A stretch of 64,000 nucleotides of DNA from Adiantum capillus-veneris (GCA_014529385.2 CM043959.1:62261753-62325752), one strand, 5' to 3'. Positions 11,411-23,698 are shown, numbered from the stretch's first letter. Numbers and translations: made by a program. The notes: generated by a model from the letters alone, not told the origin.

Positions 11411-12640
11411 AAAGTGCAAATGAGCTCTAGTCTACCCAATTTTGCCTATATGTACTTGACAAATCCAGAGTGCTCAGTATATACTTAACTTAATTATTTA
11501 ATCTCATTTTTCATAGCATACCACTTGCAGCTTAGACGGCTCATCATTTGGATAGCCCATTACTAATTGACCTTGATTTTGTAATTTTGGTTTATTGTTA
11601 GTTGGCCCAGATTTTGAAGTGTGCCAAATCCTTCCAAACTTGACATGCTCGAAGCTCTTGCTTTGTAGATTTGGCATTTGATTTTAGAACTTAATTCCAA
11701 ATTTTTTGAATGTGTTTATTTATTTTTTATCTTTATTAGGTTAAAAAAGAAAGAAAAATTACTAAAATTATTATTATTTTTTCAGAAACTTATCCAAAAT
11801 TATTCCTTACACTCATATGTACATACTCTCACTTTAGGAATCATGTTTATCAAAAAATTTCATTATGGCTCATTATTATGCCTGATAAGGGTTAAATTCT
11901 ACTAAAAAGAAATTAAAAAGCAAACAATTAAGCGGCAAAACACGCTTTGTACACTTATACATGGTCTCTTATCATCTTGCAGATTTAGATCTTGCAATAT
12001 GATGTTCAAGTTACTATTACCCCCCCTTCCTTTTCTGGGAGTCTTGGGCAAAGGTTTCTACAATGTTCATGGGTGTGAACAACATGTCTTCACAAGTCCA
12101 TGGAATGTGCTCCTATTATGTGTACAGAAAAGATGCATTGGGTAACAATATGTTGTGCATGATGTGAGTATTGAACTCATTGTTTAGTGGTTTTCAGCGA
12201 GGTGCCGTCTACACTACGTTGTTTGAACAAAAGCTTTTAAAGATGGAATGCCCTTTCCTTGATGGTTGGTTTTGTGAGAGTACTATTGGTGGGCTGATGA
12301 TTTGGAGTGGATATTGGCTTTAGGTACCCACTTGTAGATTGGTTGTGGAGACTACAGGTTGTGGTCGGGTGGGTTGCTTTGGTCTCCATTGCCAAGTTGG
12401 TTTTCTAGTCGTTCATGGAGTTTCGGAGTTTGGTTTTGGCATCCATTTATACTTGGGTTGTTTACATTGAGAGGTGGTCCACTGTGTAGATTTCTTCTTC
12501 CAAGTAAAACTACTCTGAGTGGCTGTGTTTTCTCTTAACTGTGACTAGACTGAACTGGAAGGTTGATTTCAATTGATTTCCTTGGGTAGCCATATCTGTT
12601 TTGGTTTGGTTTCCATTATTGATTTCTTTACCAAAACTTG
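11409..12640. other. No gene recognised
   Basis: AT-rich at first, then GT-rich. No frame longer than about 75 codons, and none resembles a known protein. Confidence 0.4.
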
Positions 12641-12645
12641 TTTGA

Positions 12646-13496
12646 CTTGTTTTCCATGGGTTTGTATAGATGGCTTGGGTTTGATTGCAAGATGTGGTTC
12701 TGGTTTTTCTCACTATACATTCCAAATATGATTTGTTGGTGTCAAGGGAGTGACATACAAGCTTCCCTCAAGGTTGAACTTTAGAGTGTCATCTTGCTAA
12801 TCTGGAACTTCTTTGTACGTTTGCATCCACGAAACTCCTAAGATAATCATTTTGATAAGGTCAGTGTATACCATCACATGAAAATGATGTGGACATCGAT
12901 TGCCGTTGATCTTGATTGATACATTTTCTTGTTGTAAGATGACCATTGTGCATTTGTTGGACTCTCTGAGCTTAATCTTCCTTGGCATCAATATCTCATC
13001 TAACAACTTTAGGTACATCAAATACCTCATGGAATTAACTTGTCTCACTTGTTTTCCATGGGTTCGTATAGATGGCTTGGGTTTGATTGTAAGATGTGAT
13101 TTTGGTTTTGCTGATTGTACATTCCAAATATGATATGTTGTTGGTGTCAAGGGAGTGACATTCAAGCTTCCGTTAAGGTTGAACTTTAGATTGTCATCTT
13201 GCCAATATGGAACTTGTTTGCACGTTTGCATCCACAAAAATCCTAAGATAATCATTTTGTTAAGGTCAGTGTCTACCATCACATGAAAATGATGTGGACA
13301 TTGATTGCCGTCGATGTTGATTGATACAGTGGCCTATCATAAGTTGACCATTGTGCCTTTTTTGGCTTCTTTGAGCTTAATCTTCCTTGGCTTCAATATC
13401 TTATCTGACAACTTTAGGTACATCAAATACCTCATGGAATTAACTGTTGCACCAATATCCACAAGTGGTCATTTTGTTGATCCATCTGCAAGCTAG
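12646..13496 (-). pseudogene. Duplicated retropepsin-like remnant of a Gypsy element
   Basis: Minus-strand reading gives PLVDIGATVNSMRYLMYLKL near 13480-13420, resembling the aspartic protease start (D-x-G-A) of plant Gypsy elements. It continues through a protease-like body with HHFHVMVDTDL. The block is tandemly duplicated with a ~402-bp period (anchor TGTTTTCCATGGG at 12648 and 13050). The DIGA signature is seen only once, because the second copy has no such start. In-frame stops show it is dead. Confidence 0.6.
12648..13440. repeat. ~402-bp tandem duplication
   Basis: Two adjacent units share long stretches such as CCATCACATGAAAATGATGT (12872 and 13277 regions) at roughly 90% identity by eye. 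The units carry the retropepsin-like sequence on the minus strand. Confidence 0.85.
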
Positions 13497-13559
13497 ATAT
13501 TGATTCATACATCCATACCTCCAAGCCAATTTGGATTGAATTAAATTGCTTTGATAGGA

Positions 13560-15560
13560 GGAGATGATGCTTCCAACTATCAAATTTGAGCTATGTTCTG
13601 CCATTCCTTGTGCTTCATGTCATTAGTGAGAGGTAGATGGTATTTCCTTAATCTGCAACCATTGATCTAGTTAGTCATCTCCTCTTTCTCTAATGTCGCA
13701 GCTCCAGCACGTAAAATATCATTGATCACAAATGGGCCATTACCTCACTTTTTCAATTTCTAAGAGTGTTGCAGCAAGGTGTAGACTAATATATAGTTCC
13801 CCTTTTGAAATTCCTTTGCTGATCACATGCTGGTCATGAAACTCTTTCATTTTTCGTTCTTGCACATATATGGCCACGATATCCTTGAGTCACAATTCAT
13901 CTAGTCTTGATAGTTGGCAACTCTATCCGATAATTCATGTCTTGTCCATCCTCATTTTCCTCCCACTTGTAGTGTGGGAACCAAGAATTTTATGGGTAAT
14001 ATAGCATTAACCTTAAACACCAAATTAAAAAGGGTTGTGCTCAAGTTTGTCTTGTATGCTACCCGATATGCCTAGAGAGCTAAATGCAACTTCTGGTCCC
14101 AATTAGCTCGCGGCTCATCTACAATTTTTGTGAACACTATACATAAAACTTTTCTTATGCACTCCGCTTGTCCCAATATTGGCTTGAGGGTGATATGGCG
14201 TTGACTTTGAATGAAAATCACCATTAACTCTCTCAATAGAAAATCAAAACTTTGGTTTCATTTGTGCATCATTTTGTTGCGTTTGTTTGGCTTCTATCCA
14301 CTTGGTTAGATAATCTATGGCCACTCTGATATATTGAGCATGCATTCTATAGGCAAGTGGTGAGATAGGTCCAACAAAGTCTATTCCCCACTTCGCGAAA
14401 TCCCTTGCTTCGGTGCACTGAAAATTGTCACATAATTTCATAATTTTCAGTGCTTTGGTGCACTAAAAATTGTCACATAATTTCATATATTTCTATGCAT
14501 GCATGTAAAAGATAGGCCATCATTTTTTTTGCAAAAAAGTGACCGCCTGCGGGTACGACCCGTGCTTGCTCAAGAATTGGTAGGTACTTACTTTTTGCAA
14601 AAAAAAATTATAAACTGCTATCATTTTCTCTTTGAAAAAGGTGGTTTTCAATTATTATGTAGTTTTTAGTTTCCGTATGGATTGATTGTCATTGTGATCT
14701 ACTCATATGTTCTTTGGTAAGACTCCCTTTTCTAAATAATCCAAACAGTATTTACTCCACTTGGATGCGGTTACTATTCTCAATAGTGTAGCATGTTTGA
14801 TTCGTGCTTGAATTGCACAAGTGTCACATGAACTAACATAGTCATGCACACTCCATTGCATACAAAGCTAGTACACTCCAAGTCTCATCAATCTTTGAAA
14901 TGTTTGCATTTTTGCATTTTGAATTCTTGTCGTTTGTACATGAGCTTGTCTCAAGTACACACTTTTCATGGCTGACTCTTTACATAGACTAAGTATTCTA
15001 TCGTTTCCATGCTTAATTATATAGCCATCCCGCTATTAGCACAAGCAAGCATGTTTGCTTAATGATTGATGGATGTCTTTGAATTTGCAAAGAACCAATG
15101 GTGAGAAATGGAATTACATGTTCACTCCACCACGGTACCATACCAATATTGAAAAGATACAAGTCAAGTAGACCATCATCAACTCCATGAGATACTTTTG
15201 CATGAGTCAATTGAGACAAATGTTCAATCCTCTAATGCATAGTCTCCTTTTTACTACTACAATGAAGCCAAATTCAAGAAATATAATAAACCATCAAACA
15301 ATTTGTTTTGTATTTTGCATGGTTTGTTTACTAAGTACAATAGTGCTTGAGGATCCACAAAGAATACAAATTTGTTTGTGATGAGAAAGTAGTGTCTAGC
15401 TTTTTGATGGCATAGAGCATTCCCTATCCTTCTCTTTTTATGGTGGTATAATTTTTTTTCCTACTATTTAGTTGTCTGTTGGAGTAATAGATGGAAAACT
15501 TTATGTTGTTCTCTCCACGCTGTGCCAGTATTCATCCCAATGCATCAAAATTGTTGTGAT
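13560..15560 (-). pseudogene. Tat-like Gypsy remnant: RNase H followed by integrase
   Basis: Reading from high to low coordinates, 15560-15200 gives RNase H-like pieces (QLNSRKKNYTTIKREG; KFVFFVDPQALLYLVNKPC). Positions 15219-14850 give a linker with LFNIGMVPWWSEHVIPFLTI. Positions 14441-14240 give the integrase core start FAKWGIDFVGPISPLAY and IDYLTKWIEAK. Positions 14210-13940 give STPYHPQAN and a Trp-Asp-Gln-Lys segment, then a degraded C-terminus to about 13640. RNase H before integrase is Gypsy order. Frames change repeatedly and stops are common, so this is an old fragment. A 43-bp duplication lies at 14414-14490. No LTR was found. Confidence 0.75.
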
Positions 15561-15599
15561 GCTCCACATCCACAAGGGGAAACTTAGAGAGTATAAAAA

Positions 15600-16600
15600 T
15601 TTCTAGGTGTTTGTTATTGAATTGCATGCTAGACAGAGTTGTGCAAGGACTACCGTGGTTGAGATGTATGTCATATGTTGAGTATTCATGTCAAATATGG
15701 TCTACTTTAGAGAGAAATAAGTGCTTGAGGAGAATCTTGTTTGGAATTGCATCTCTTGCAGTGCATTGATAGTGGGGTATGGTATTAGAGTTGTGCTCAT
15801 CACTACAGTGGTCAAGAAATATGCCCAATGTGATGATCAACAATGCTTTGGCCAATATGTATGCCAAATGTGGCCTGCTTTCCAAATCAAAAGAAGTCTT
15901 TTAAGAGATTTCAAATCCAGATACTATCTCTTGAATTCTCTAATTTGAGGCTCTAGCTTCTTTACCATGAGCAAGGTGATAAGGCTCTTGAGTGCTTTGG
16001 ATGAAGGTAGTCAGTGGGCATCTCCCCACATGTTATTACATACATATGCACATTAAAATCCTGTGGCAACATCAATGCCATAGAGAATGGCAAGGGAGTT
16101 CATGGGAAATTTACAAATAAAGGTTTGCTTAAGAAGCACGTAAATCTCGGCAATGACTTAGTTGGTATACATGTTAAATGGGGTGCCTTTACTAAAGTAA
16201 TTGCTTGGCCTTGGGGCTGCATGATAGACATGTTGTGCTTGCCATTGCCTTGGTCAACATGTGGTTCACTTGAGGAGCTATTGATTGCAAGATTATACCA
16301 AATAGGGCAATGGAAATGAAGCTTGATTTTTTTTAATGTAATGCTAGACAGAAGCCACGGTTGGAATTGATTTTTATGTTTTGTAATGCCTTAGTTGGTA
16401 TACATGCCAAATATGGTGCTTTGAAAATGCCTTGCTTGGTATGTATAAAAAAGATTGTGGTAGGAAATGCTTTGGTTGATAAGTATGTCAAATGCGGTGT
16501 GCTTCAAAATGCACAAATGTGCTTTTGGAGCTGCTTATTCAAAATGCAAAGGGAAGATCTTCCTTCAATGCATTTGCCTATGCTTGCAACTTGAAGACAC
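15600..16600 (+). pseudogene. Pentatricopeptide repeat (PPR) protein pseudogene
   Basis: Degraded copies of plant PLS-type PPR motifs are spread over several frames. Examples are ENLVWNCISCSALIVGYGI (about 15730), GISPHVITYICTLKSCGNI (16017), LGNDLVGIHVKWG (about 16150), CNALVGIHAKYGALK (about 16385) and VVGNALVDKYVKCGVLQNAQ (about 16455). The V.GNALVDMY.KCG pattern is the hallmark of organelle RNA-processing PPR proteins. Frameshifts and missing pieces rule out a functional gene. No start, transit peptide or DYW/E end is visible. Confidence 0.8.
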
Positions 16601-17150
16601 TGTGTCCTCAAATTTGGCCACCTAAGGAGAACCACCCATAAGGGCCTTGGAAATGGTCGCAAAAACCACAAGGGCTGCCCATGGATGGGGAATGGGTGGC
16701 TACCTATTTAGTGAAAATATGATTTAAGTGTGCAGAGGGGAGAAAGTAGAGAGAGGGATGACATTGAGGAGCAAACAATGCACAAGAGGGGGAGAGAGAT
16801 GCTTGCAATAGCCGCTTTGGGCCTCGAGCGTCATCGGCCATGAAGCAAAAATTGTTCAGCAGGCCGAGGCACCCCTATTTGGTTCCATTCCTACAAAAAA
16901 TGGCCAACCTCGCAAGCTAAAATTCATCATCAAGCTCAATCATATGCCACATTAGTCACGGTGCCATGACTGATGGGAACAAGGAAAAATAGAGTTTAGG
17001 AAGGAGTAAGTGGGATAACAAAGGATATGAAGCATGTGATAAGGGTCACAAAGGAAGAGTTCCAAGGGAAAGAGTAGGAAGCAAGAGAAGCATAAGCTCT
17101 CTCTTGACTATGGGAGGGTATACAAAAGGGGTGGGGAAGCCTGACTGTAG

Positions 17151-17154
<4 letters not shown>
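16601..17154. other. No gene recognised
   Basis: Sequence between the PPR remnant and a microsatellite. No supported feature. Confidence 0.4.
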
Positions 17155-17234
<80 letters not shown>

Positions 17235-17238
17235 ACAC
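17155..17238. repeat. Compound (TC)n(AC)n microsatellite
   Basis: About 18 TC units run directly into about 24 AC units, with one interruption near 17230. Confidence 0.97.
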
Positions 17239-18047
17239 TCCATTGAGGAAGCAAGAAATCTTTTTTCTCTCGACAAAGCTCAAACACTGTCTCTTGGCAA
17301 GCAAAGGAGAGGATATACTCTATCTCTCATTTTTGGGAAGCAGGTTAAGGAGAAGAGTTGACTATTCTCTCTCTCACTACTCGATGAATCAATTGGTGGG
17401 AGAACAAGATCTATCTCTTACTCTCTCACTCTCAAGAACCTTGTTAAAATTAAGGGAAGGGCAAGCAAAGGAAGCGGATGAAAAGCAAGGGAAGAAGCTT
17501 GTACACTCTCTCGATCTTATCAAGAGGATCAAATAGGGAAAGTAGTAAGGTAATTGGGATCTTCTCTCTTGAGCGGTGTAGCTCTAAAAAGGAAAGCTAA
17601 GACATGGACAACTTGTGTGACTTGAACCTGGAGGATGCCAAGAAAGAGGCATCTAAAGTAGCTAAAGACAATCTAGAACTGCAAAAAAGTACCGAGGAAT
17701 TACGAACAACTCAAACAATATTGAGCAAAGAAGAACCCCTAGAAGGTGTTTGTGGAAGGAACGAGAGTCTTAGAATCTGTAAACTGAATTTCCAAGCAGA
17801 AACATCATTATGGGATTGTATGCACGAGTCATGTTTTTGTCCTCACACTACATGCAAACCTTTGGGGAGGCATTCATGACCGGATTCTTTGAAGTTGACT
17901 CATCAATATTCAACCCCATGACAAAGAAACTACCTACTCGGCATATTGCATACTACAGCACTCTCAGCAATAACCCATTTAGAGAGCTCACAACAAAGAT
18001 CGAGATTGAAACACGAGCAAAGAAATTAAGGCCACTCATAGGGAGGG
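17239..18047. other. No gene recognised; short hydrophilic open frame
   Basis: A plus-strand frame at 17604-17879 begins with an acidic/basic run (NLEDAKKEASKVAKDNLELQ) that could form a coiled coil, then loses that character. I do not recognise it and would not call it a gene. The stretch forms the left flank of Gypsy-1. Confidence 0.35.
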
Positions 18048-19797
18048 TGGAAAGGGGGAAATGGGAAAACCACCAACACATAAACTCGATGCCTCTATAT
18101 AGCTCAGTGATCTCACAACACCCCTATCCCCTAGCGAACACACATCCAGATACATAATCTGCAAACAGCTATTGTCCAAGCCCGAGCCCAATCATTCCTA
18201 ATTGCATACACGACCACAAAGTACGCACTCTGTTATCTTTACTTGGGAGCATAACACCATTTAATCACATATAAGCAAACCAGATGCCCTCAGACACCTC
18301 AGGATCATTGGTCGAACAAACTCGAGCTTTCCTACTAACGTGTATCCTTGAAGCAAGTACCGCAATCATATATAGAACACACAATCGACATACCCGCATA
18401 GTCATGAGAACAGAAGAGAACATGGTATAACATTTGCACCAAGAGTAGGAGTAGGGAAACTATGAAAATCCGACCAGATGAGTCTCCTCAAAAGCAAGAG
18501 ACCACCCTTCTTTTATAGGATCCGATGAATCCGTCTCACGACATCCTCGAGTTGGCCATCCCTTCAACATACGCTTTTATGCCTTCGCGTCTCCCCAACA
18601 CCTCCTCTTTGATTCTATCAGCTGCAGCTCTCGCGGCTTCTTTCTTGGCATGCCAACTATGGGCGCCCTTCAATCCCTGGGAAAAATTGCCCCCTTCTCG
18701 TGCTCCTTGCCAAAGACGGCTCCTCCTTGCCTTGTTCAATTGCGCCACCCGTGGCCTTCCAACCTTGGTAAACTCCGCCTCCATCAGCCCCTGGACCTCT
18801 GTAGCAGCTCTGCAACCCTTTCATGGCCCTCAACGCTGTCCCCTTCACTAGCGGCCTCTCAGGCCAACCGTCAACTGCACTCCCCCGTGTCATGCACCTG
18901 CCCGCCTCCTCTTCACGCCATCACTGGCGGCTCAAAATACAGAGCCACCTCAATTTTTTCTGTCCTTGAACAGCCCCTCCTGCATATCGGGTTCCCTCCT
19001 GCCACTTTCGGCCTCAGCAAACCCGCCACCCCGTTCTTGCCTCACCTGCAGTGCCGCCCTCTCATGCAATAGAGCCCCTGGCGACCTCTCCTCATGCAAA
19101 CCACCCAGGTGGCTCCCCTTTCCCCGCCAACTGCAGCGCTTCCCTTTGCATGCATTGCTCCACGAGCTGGCCACCCGTGGCGGCCCTCTTCCCAGTTCAA
19201 CTGCTCGTCGTGGAGTGCAGAGTTGGTGTTTTTATATATTAATAGGTTTTTTAAAAAAAACTTCGGCTTAGCCCCCCTTGCACACGCCAGACATAGCCGA
19301 CCTTCACACCTTTGCAACCCTCTTCTGTTCACCACCTCTCGAAGCTTTAGCTCCACCCCCTCATAAAAACTGTGGCTAGCTTCCTGTCGCATTGCCAATG
19401 AGCAGAAGGAAGATCGATCATCCACCTCAAACTTTATATACCCTAAAACTACACCGAAAAGAATCACTTTGCGTGCCGTCAACTCCTGATCATTAACTTG
19501 TTATTGACCCATCTCCGAGCATCATCAAAAATCGGACCTTGTCCGAGCGGGGCAAGCACTCAACATACATTGCATGGTGCCATCCCATGCAAGAATATCT
19601 GACCACTTTAAAAGACCCGAGCAACTGAGCCTGAAAACCTCCGTCAGTCTGCTAAAAGAAACATTTGGCACACACATCACTGTGAGACCTGCTCTAAAGT
19701 GCATTTGAGACCTGTCAAAGTCCGGTACCATCATCCTGCCTCATGCTATACTCTTTCTGATGGCTTCTCCCTGTGTCGACACAAACTGGCTGTACCA
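18048..19797 (-). repeat. Gypsy-1 3' LTR (left copy, 1,750 bp)
   Basis: Aligns along its whole length with 21934-23698, with scattered substitutions and small indels, several percent divergence by eye. It contains a GC-rich block (about 18540-19250) in which many open frames on both strands are shadows with no recognisable product. Confidence 0.88.
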
Positions 19798-20298
19798 TCA
19801 TTGCCCATCCCCTCGTTGAGCATTCATGCTCAACCACAACATTATTTAGGTAAAAGAAGACTGCATATGAGAGAATAATATGACATAGATATATAGACTG
19901 TATAAGCAAAATGATAATATAGTGGCTATATCAATAGGGTAGAGATAGAGAGAAAAGCATTTGCTATTGCATCACCCGCCAAGGTCAAATGGAAAGCTCG
20001 AAGCCTCCCCAACCACGGCATAGAGTCCGCCTGGATCAAATACAAAGCATTGGCCTTGGCCATCCACCTATAAAGCATGCATACTCAAGTTTTCCTTTGC
20101 ACCTATAGGCCAATAGACATTCCACCCTTCCAGCTCTTTATAGCATGGAGCTTTGTCACCCTGTATCTTTAAGTCTTTCTGCCAACCATAAGCATACCTT
20201 CGATCACTTGAAGAACCTGTACCATAAACCTCTATCATGCCATCTACTACAGAACCCTCCATGGTATATAAGTCCACTTCAAAAAAGCCTCGCCACTA
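19798..20298 (-). other. Gypsy-1 3' untranslated interior and polypurine tract
   Basis: Non-coding stretch between the acidic frame and the 3' LTR. Minus-strand GAGGGGATGGG at about 19817-19807 is the polypurine tract candidate, a few bases from the LTR start. Confidence 0.6.
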
Positions 20299-21117
20299 AC
20301 ACACAGACACCTGTAAAGCAACCTCCAATAACATAGCTATCAATAACGTCACATAAAATAGCAAAACCCTGCCACTAGCTTCCACCTGCTGCATAGCCAA
20401 GCAAACCTGATCCCTTTGCATACCTGTATCCAAACCCTCCGTAATTGGCTCCAAAACCAATTCTTCATACTTAAGAGCCTTACCTGCTAAAGCTTCATCC
20501 TGTTCAAAGACCTTATCACCTGCAAGGTTGGCGAAACCTTCCTCTTTGCATGGAGCCTCACTCTCATAGGCTGCATCTGTATCGGCTTCCATAGAGTCAT
20601 CTGCAGGAGCTAACTCTCCACGGCTACACACAAACTCTGAAACTTCACCGTGCACCTCAACATGCCCCTGAAGGCAAGGTTGCCCCACCCCCTGCATAGA
20701 CAAATCAACTGAACATACCTCCACTTCTGCTTCTATCTCATGCAAGTCATCCTCAAAAACCTACTCTTCAACCAAACTAGATGCACAATCAAACCACATT
20801 TCTTCCTCCAATAGGGACTCACCATCACATGACATTTGATAGGGCTGCACGACTGGCAGATTCACACAAGGCATCTCTACACCTTCACTATGCCTTTCTT
20901 CGATCTTCAGCTGGCTGGCAGGAAACTCGCATACATCTTTCTCAGCTTCATCTACATGAAAGACATCATAAGTTTCATACCTAGAAGACAGGGATTCTGT
21001 CTCCCACATGCTATCTGTGTCCAAAGCACTGCTAGAGATTTGAGAGCTGTCGGACTCCTCTTTTGAGCTTGCTAATTCTTGGACCAATGCTACCTTCCTC
21101 GTTGTTGCTCGCTAGAA
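20299..21117 (-). pseudogene. Gypsy-1 acidic reading frame with C-terminal hydrophobic helix
   Basis: Downstream of gag and in the same minus-strand frame lies a ~270-codon stretch interrupted by one TAG near 20761. It is rich in Glu, Ser and Asp (SSKEESDSSQISSSALDTDS). It ends with a hydrophobic run, LLFYVTLLIAMLLEVAL, close to the stop near 20298, followed only by a few residues. This resembles an acidic domain plus a membrane anchor, but I recognise no family. It may be an extra ORF of the env-like kind sometimes found after pol in plant Gypsy elements, or an extended gag tail. The function is unknown. Confidence 0.45.
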
Positions 21118-21201
21118 CTCGCACCTTTTATTGAAAAACTTTTACGACCTCGCTCTCTTGAGGAACCAAACTGGGTGGCACCCTGAATATACCTCTCTGC
21201 A

Positions 21202-21850
21202 TCATTTGAGCCCTGGTTGGCACTTCTCTAGCCTGGCGTCAACTTCACGTGCTTTGATCAAATGCATATCAATAGAAAAAGGAGCTTTTACCTCTTGATG
21301 CTCATTGATCTGCTTGGGATTCGGTCCATTGGCTACCATGATTGCCGACTGTAGCAAACCTGCCTCCATCTTCTTCTTCATCTTTCGACTCTTTGCTTTG
21401 GCAATTCTGACGGCTTCATCATAAGTGCTTGGATCATCATAATCGACTCTCTCACGAACGTAGGGATGCAAGAATGATAGAAACCTTTCGAGCTTCAAAT
21501 ATCCCGCATTGGTTGCTTGGGTAGCAGCCGCCAAATCCCCTGAATAAGCTTCAAATTTATCAACCAAAGCATCAAAATTTTCACTTACGTTCTGTTGCAA
21601 ACCTTTGATCTTCACATCTACTTCCGAAGCCGACACCACCTTTCAATACCTTTGTAAGAATTGTTCGCGAAATCCGACCTTCCTGCTTGTGCACATCTTC
21701 TAAGCCATGGAACCAAACTTTTTCTTTACCTCGCAGCACAAAAGGTAGAGTTTGGAGCTTCGCTTCATAACCTGGAATCCGTGCTAATGTCAGCATAAAT
21801 AACTCAAAATCGGCAAGCCAATCATCTGCATCCTCATCTCCTTTAAACAC
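21202..21850 (-). pseudogene. Gypsy-1 gag (frameshifted)
   Basis: The first part (21850 to about 21640) reads WLADFELFMLTLARIPGY then LPFVLRGKEKVWF, the retrotransposon gag core. The second part (about 21639-21202) continues in another frame with FEAYSGDLAAATQATNAGY and RERVDYDDPSTYDEAVRIAK, so one frameshift lies near 21640. Equivalent segments occur in the Gypsy-2 gag (DEWLAHFKFYVLSLRMPNED; ERFEACWVELAAAMQLANGE). Capsid proteins of this type package the RNA. No CCHC knuckle is visible. Confidence 0.8.
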
Positions 21851-21910
21851 TGGCCCAAACTCCTACTTCATGTTGACTCAAGAAGACCTTGTTAGGAAGC
21901 AATTAGTGGA

Positions 21911-21928
21911 TCCTCAGTGGGGCCACCA
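21911..21928 (-). promoter_or_regulatory. Gypsy-1 primer binding site candidate
   Basis: Minus strand TGGTGGCCCCACTGAGGA lies 5 nt inside the 5' LTR end. Gypsy-2 has TGGTGCCCCCATTGAGGA at the corresponding place, 16 of 18 matching, although the two LTRs are unrelated by eye. Conservation at this position fits a primer site. I cannot name the tRNA. Confidence 0.6.
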
Positions 21929-21933
21929 CAAGA

Positions 21934-23698
21934 TGGAAAGAGGAAAATGGGAAAACCACCAGCACATAAACTCGATGCCTCTATATAGCTCAGTGATCTC
22001 ACAGCACCTCTATCCCCTAGTAAACACACATCCAGATACACAATCTGCAAACAACTATTGTCCAAGCCCGAGCCCAATCATTCCTAATTGCATACACTCG
22101 ACCACAAAGCACGCACTCTATTATCTTGACTTCCGAGCATAACACCATTAATCACATATAAACAAACCCGATGCCCTTAGACACCTCAGGATCATTGGTC
22201 GAACAAACTCGAGCTTTCCTACTAACTTGTATCCTCAAAGCAAGTACCGCAATCATATATAGAACACACACAATCGACACACCCGCATAGTCATGAGAAC
22301 AGAAGAGATCATGATATAACATTTGCACCAAGAGTAGGAGTAGGGAAACTATGAAAATCCGACCAGATGAGTCTCCTCAAAAGCGAGAAACCACCCTTCT
22401 TTTAGAGGATCCGATGAATCCGTCGCACGACATCCTCAAGTAGGCCATGCCTTCAACATACGCTTTTATGTCTTCGCCTCTCCCCAACACCTCCTGTTTG
22501 ATTTGATAAGCTGCAGCCCTCGCGGCTTCTTTCTTGGCATGCCAACTATGGGCGCCCTTCAATCCCTGGGAAAAATTGCCCCCTTCTCGTGCTCCTTGCC
22601 AACGACGGCTCCTCCTTGCCTTGTTCAATTGCGCCACCCCGTGGCCTTCCAACCTTGGTAAACTCGGCCTCCTGCAGCCCCTTGACCTCTGTAGCGGCTC
22701 TGCAACCCTTTCATGGCCCTCAACGCTGTCCCCTTCACAGGCGGCCCCTCAGGCCAACCCGTCAACTGCACTCCCCCGTGTCATGCACCTGCCCGCCTCC
22801 TCTTCACGCCATCACTGGCGGCTCAAAACACAGGGCCACCTCAAATTTTTCAGCCCTCGAACATCCCCCTCCTGCATATCGGGTTCCCTCCTGCCACTTT
22901 CGGCCTCAGCAAACCCGCCACCCCGTTCTTGCCTCACTTGCAGTGCCGCCCTCTCATGCAATAGAGCCCCTGGCGACCTCTCCTCATGCAAACCACCCAG
23001 GTGGCTCCCCTTTCCCCGCCAACTTCAGCGCTTCCTTCTGCATGCATTGCTCCACGAGCTAGCCACCCGTGTCGGCCCTCTTCCCAGTTCAACTGCTCGT
23101 CGACTGCAGAGTTCGTTTTTTTATATATTAATAGGTTAAAAAAAAAAAAAACTTCGGGCTTAGCCCCCTTGCACACGCCAAACATAGCCGACCTTCACAC
23201 CTCTGCAACCCTCTCCCGCTCACCACCTCTCGAAGCTTGAGCTCCACCCCCTCATAAAAACTGCGGCTAGCTTCTCGTCCAATTGCCAATGAACAGAAGC
23301 AAGATCGATCATTCGCCTCAAACTTTATATACCCTAAAACTGCACCAGAAAGAATCACTTTGCGTGCCACCAACTCCTGATCATTAACTTGTTATCCACC
23401 CATCTCCGAGCATCATCAAAACTCAGACCTTGTCCAAGTGGGGCAAGCACTCAACATACATTGCATGGTGCCATCCCGTGCAAGAATATCTGACCACTTT
23501 AAAAGACCCGAGAGACTGAGCCTGAAAACCCCCGTCAGTCTGTTAAAAGAAACATTTGGCAGACACATCACTGTGAGACCTGCTCCAAAGTGCATTTGAG
23601 ACCTGCCAAAGTGCGGTACCATCATCTTGCCTGATGCCATACTCTTGCTGCTGGCTTCTCCCTGTGTTGACACAAATTGGCTGTACCAACGGTAGAAA
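21934..23698 (-). repeat. Gypsy-1 5' LTR (right copy, 1,765 bp)
   Basis: Direct repeat partner of 18048-19797. Because the element is on the minus strand, this is the promoter-bearing copy. Confidence 0.88.
23324..23334 (-). promoter_or_regulatory. Probable TATA box in the Gypsy-1 5' LTR
   Basis: Minus strand GGTATATAAAG lies about 370 bp from the LTR start, a usual position for an LTR promoter. The other LTR keeps it near 19433-19443. Confidence 0.45.

Larger units (their letters stand above)
18048..23698 (-). mobile_element. Gypsy-1: non-autonomous Ty3/Gypsy element
   Basis: Two long direct repeats (18048-19797 and 21934-23698) flank a ~2.1-kb interior that holds a broken gag and an acidic reading frame but no protease, reverse transcriptase, RNase H or integrase. 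On the minus strand the LTRs start TGGTACAGCC and end TTTCCA. A primer-site-like segment lies just inside the right LTR and a purine-rich GAGGGGATGGG just inside the left, which fixes minus polarity. Its gag and primer site match those of Gypsy-2, so it probably belongs to the same clade and would depend on such an element for enzymes. The flanking 5-mers (GAGGG and ACGGT) do not match, which suggests a recombinant end or a misplaced boundary. Confidence 0.85.

Noticed and set aside
17046-17361. Open frames with Arg-Glu or Val-Cys and Thr-His repeats
   Set aside because: They are translations of the TC/AC microsatellite.
18536-19482. Many long open frames on both strands in the GC-rich part of the Gypsy-1 LTR (also 22377-23373)
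   Set aside because: They overlap in all frames, repeat in both LTRs with frame-breaking differences, and show low-complexity composition; they are by-products of GC-rich LTR sequence.
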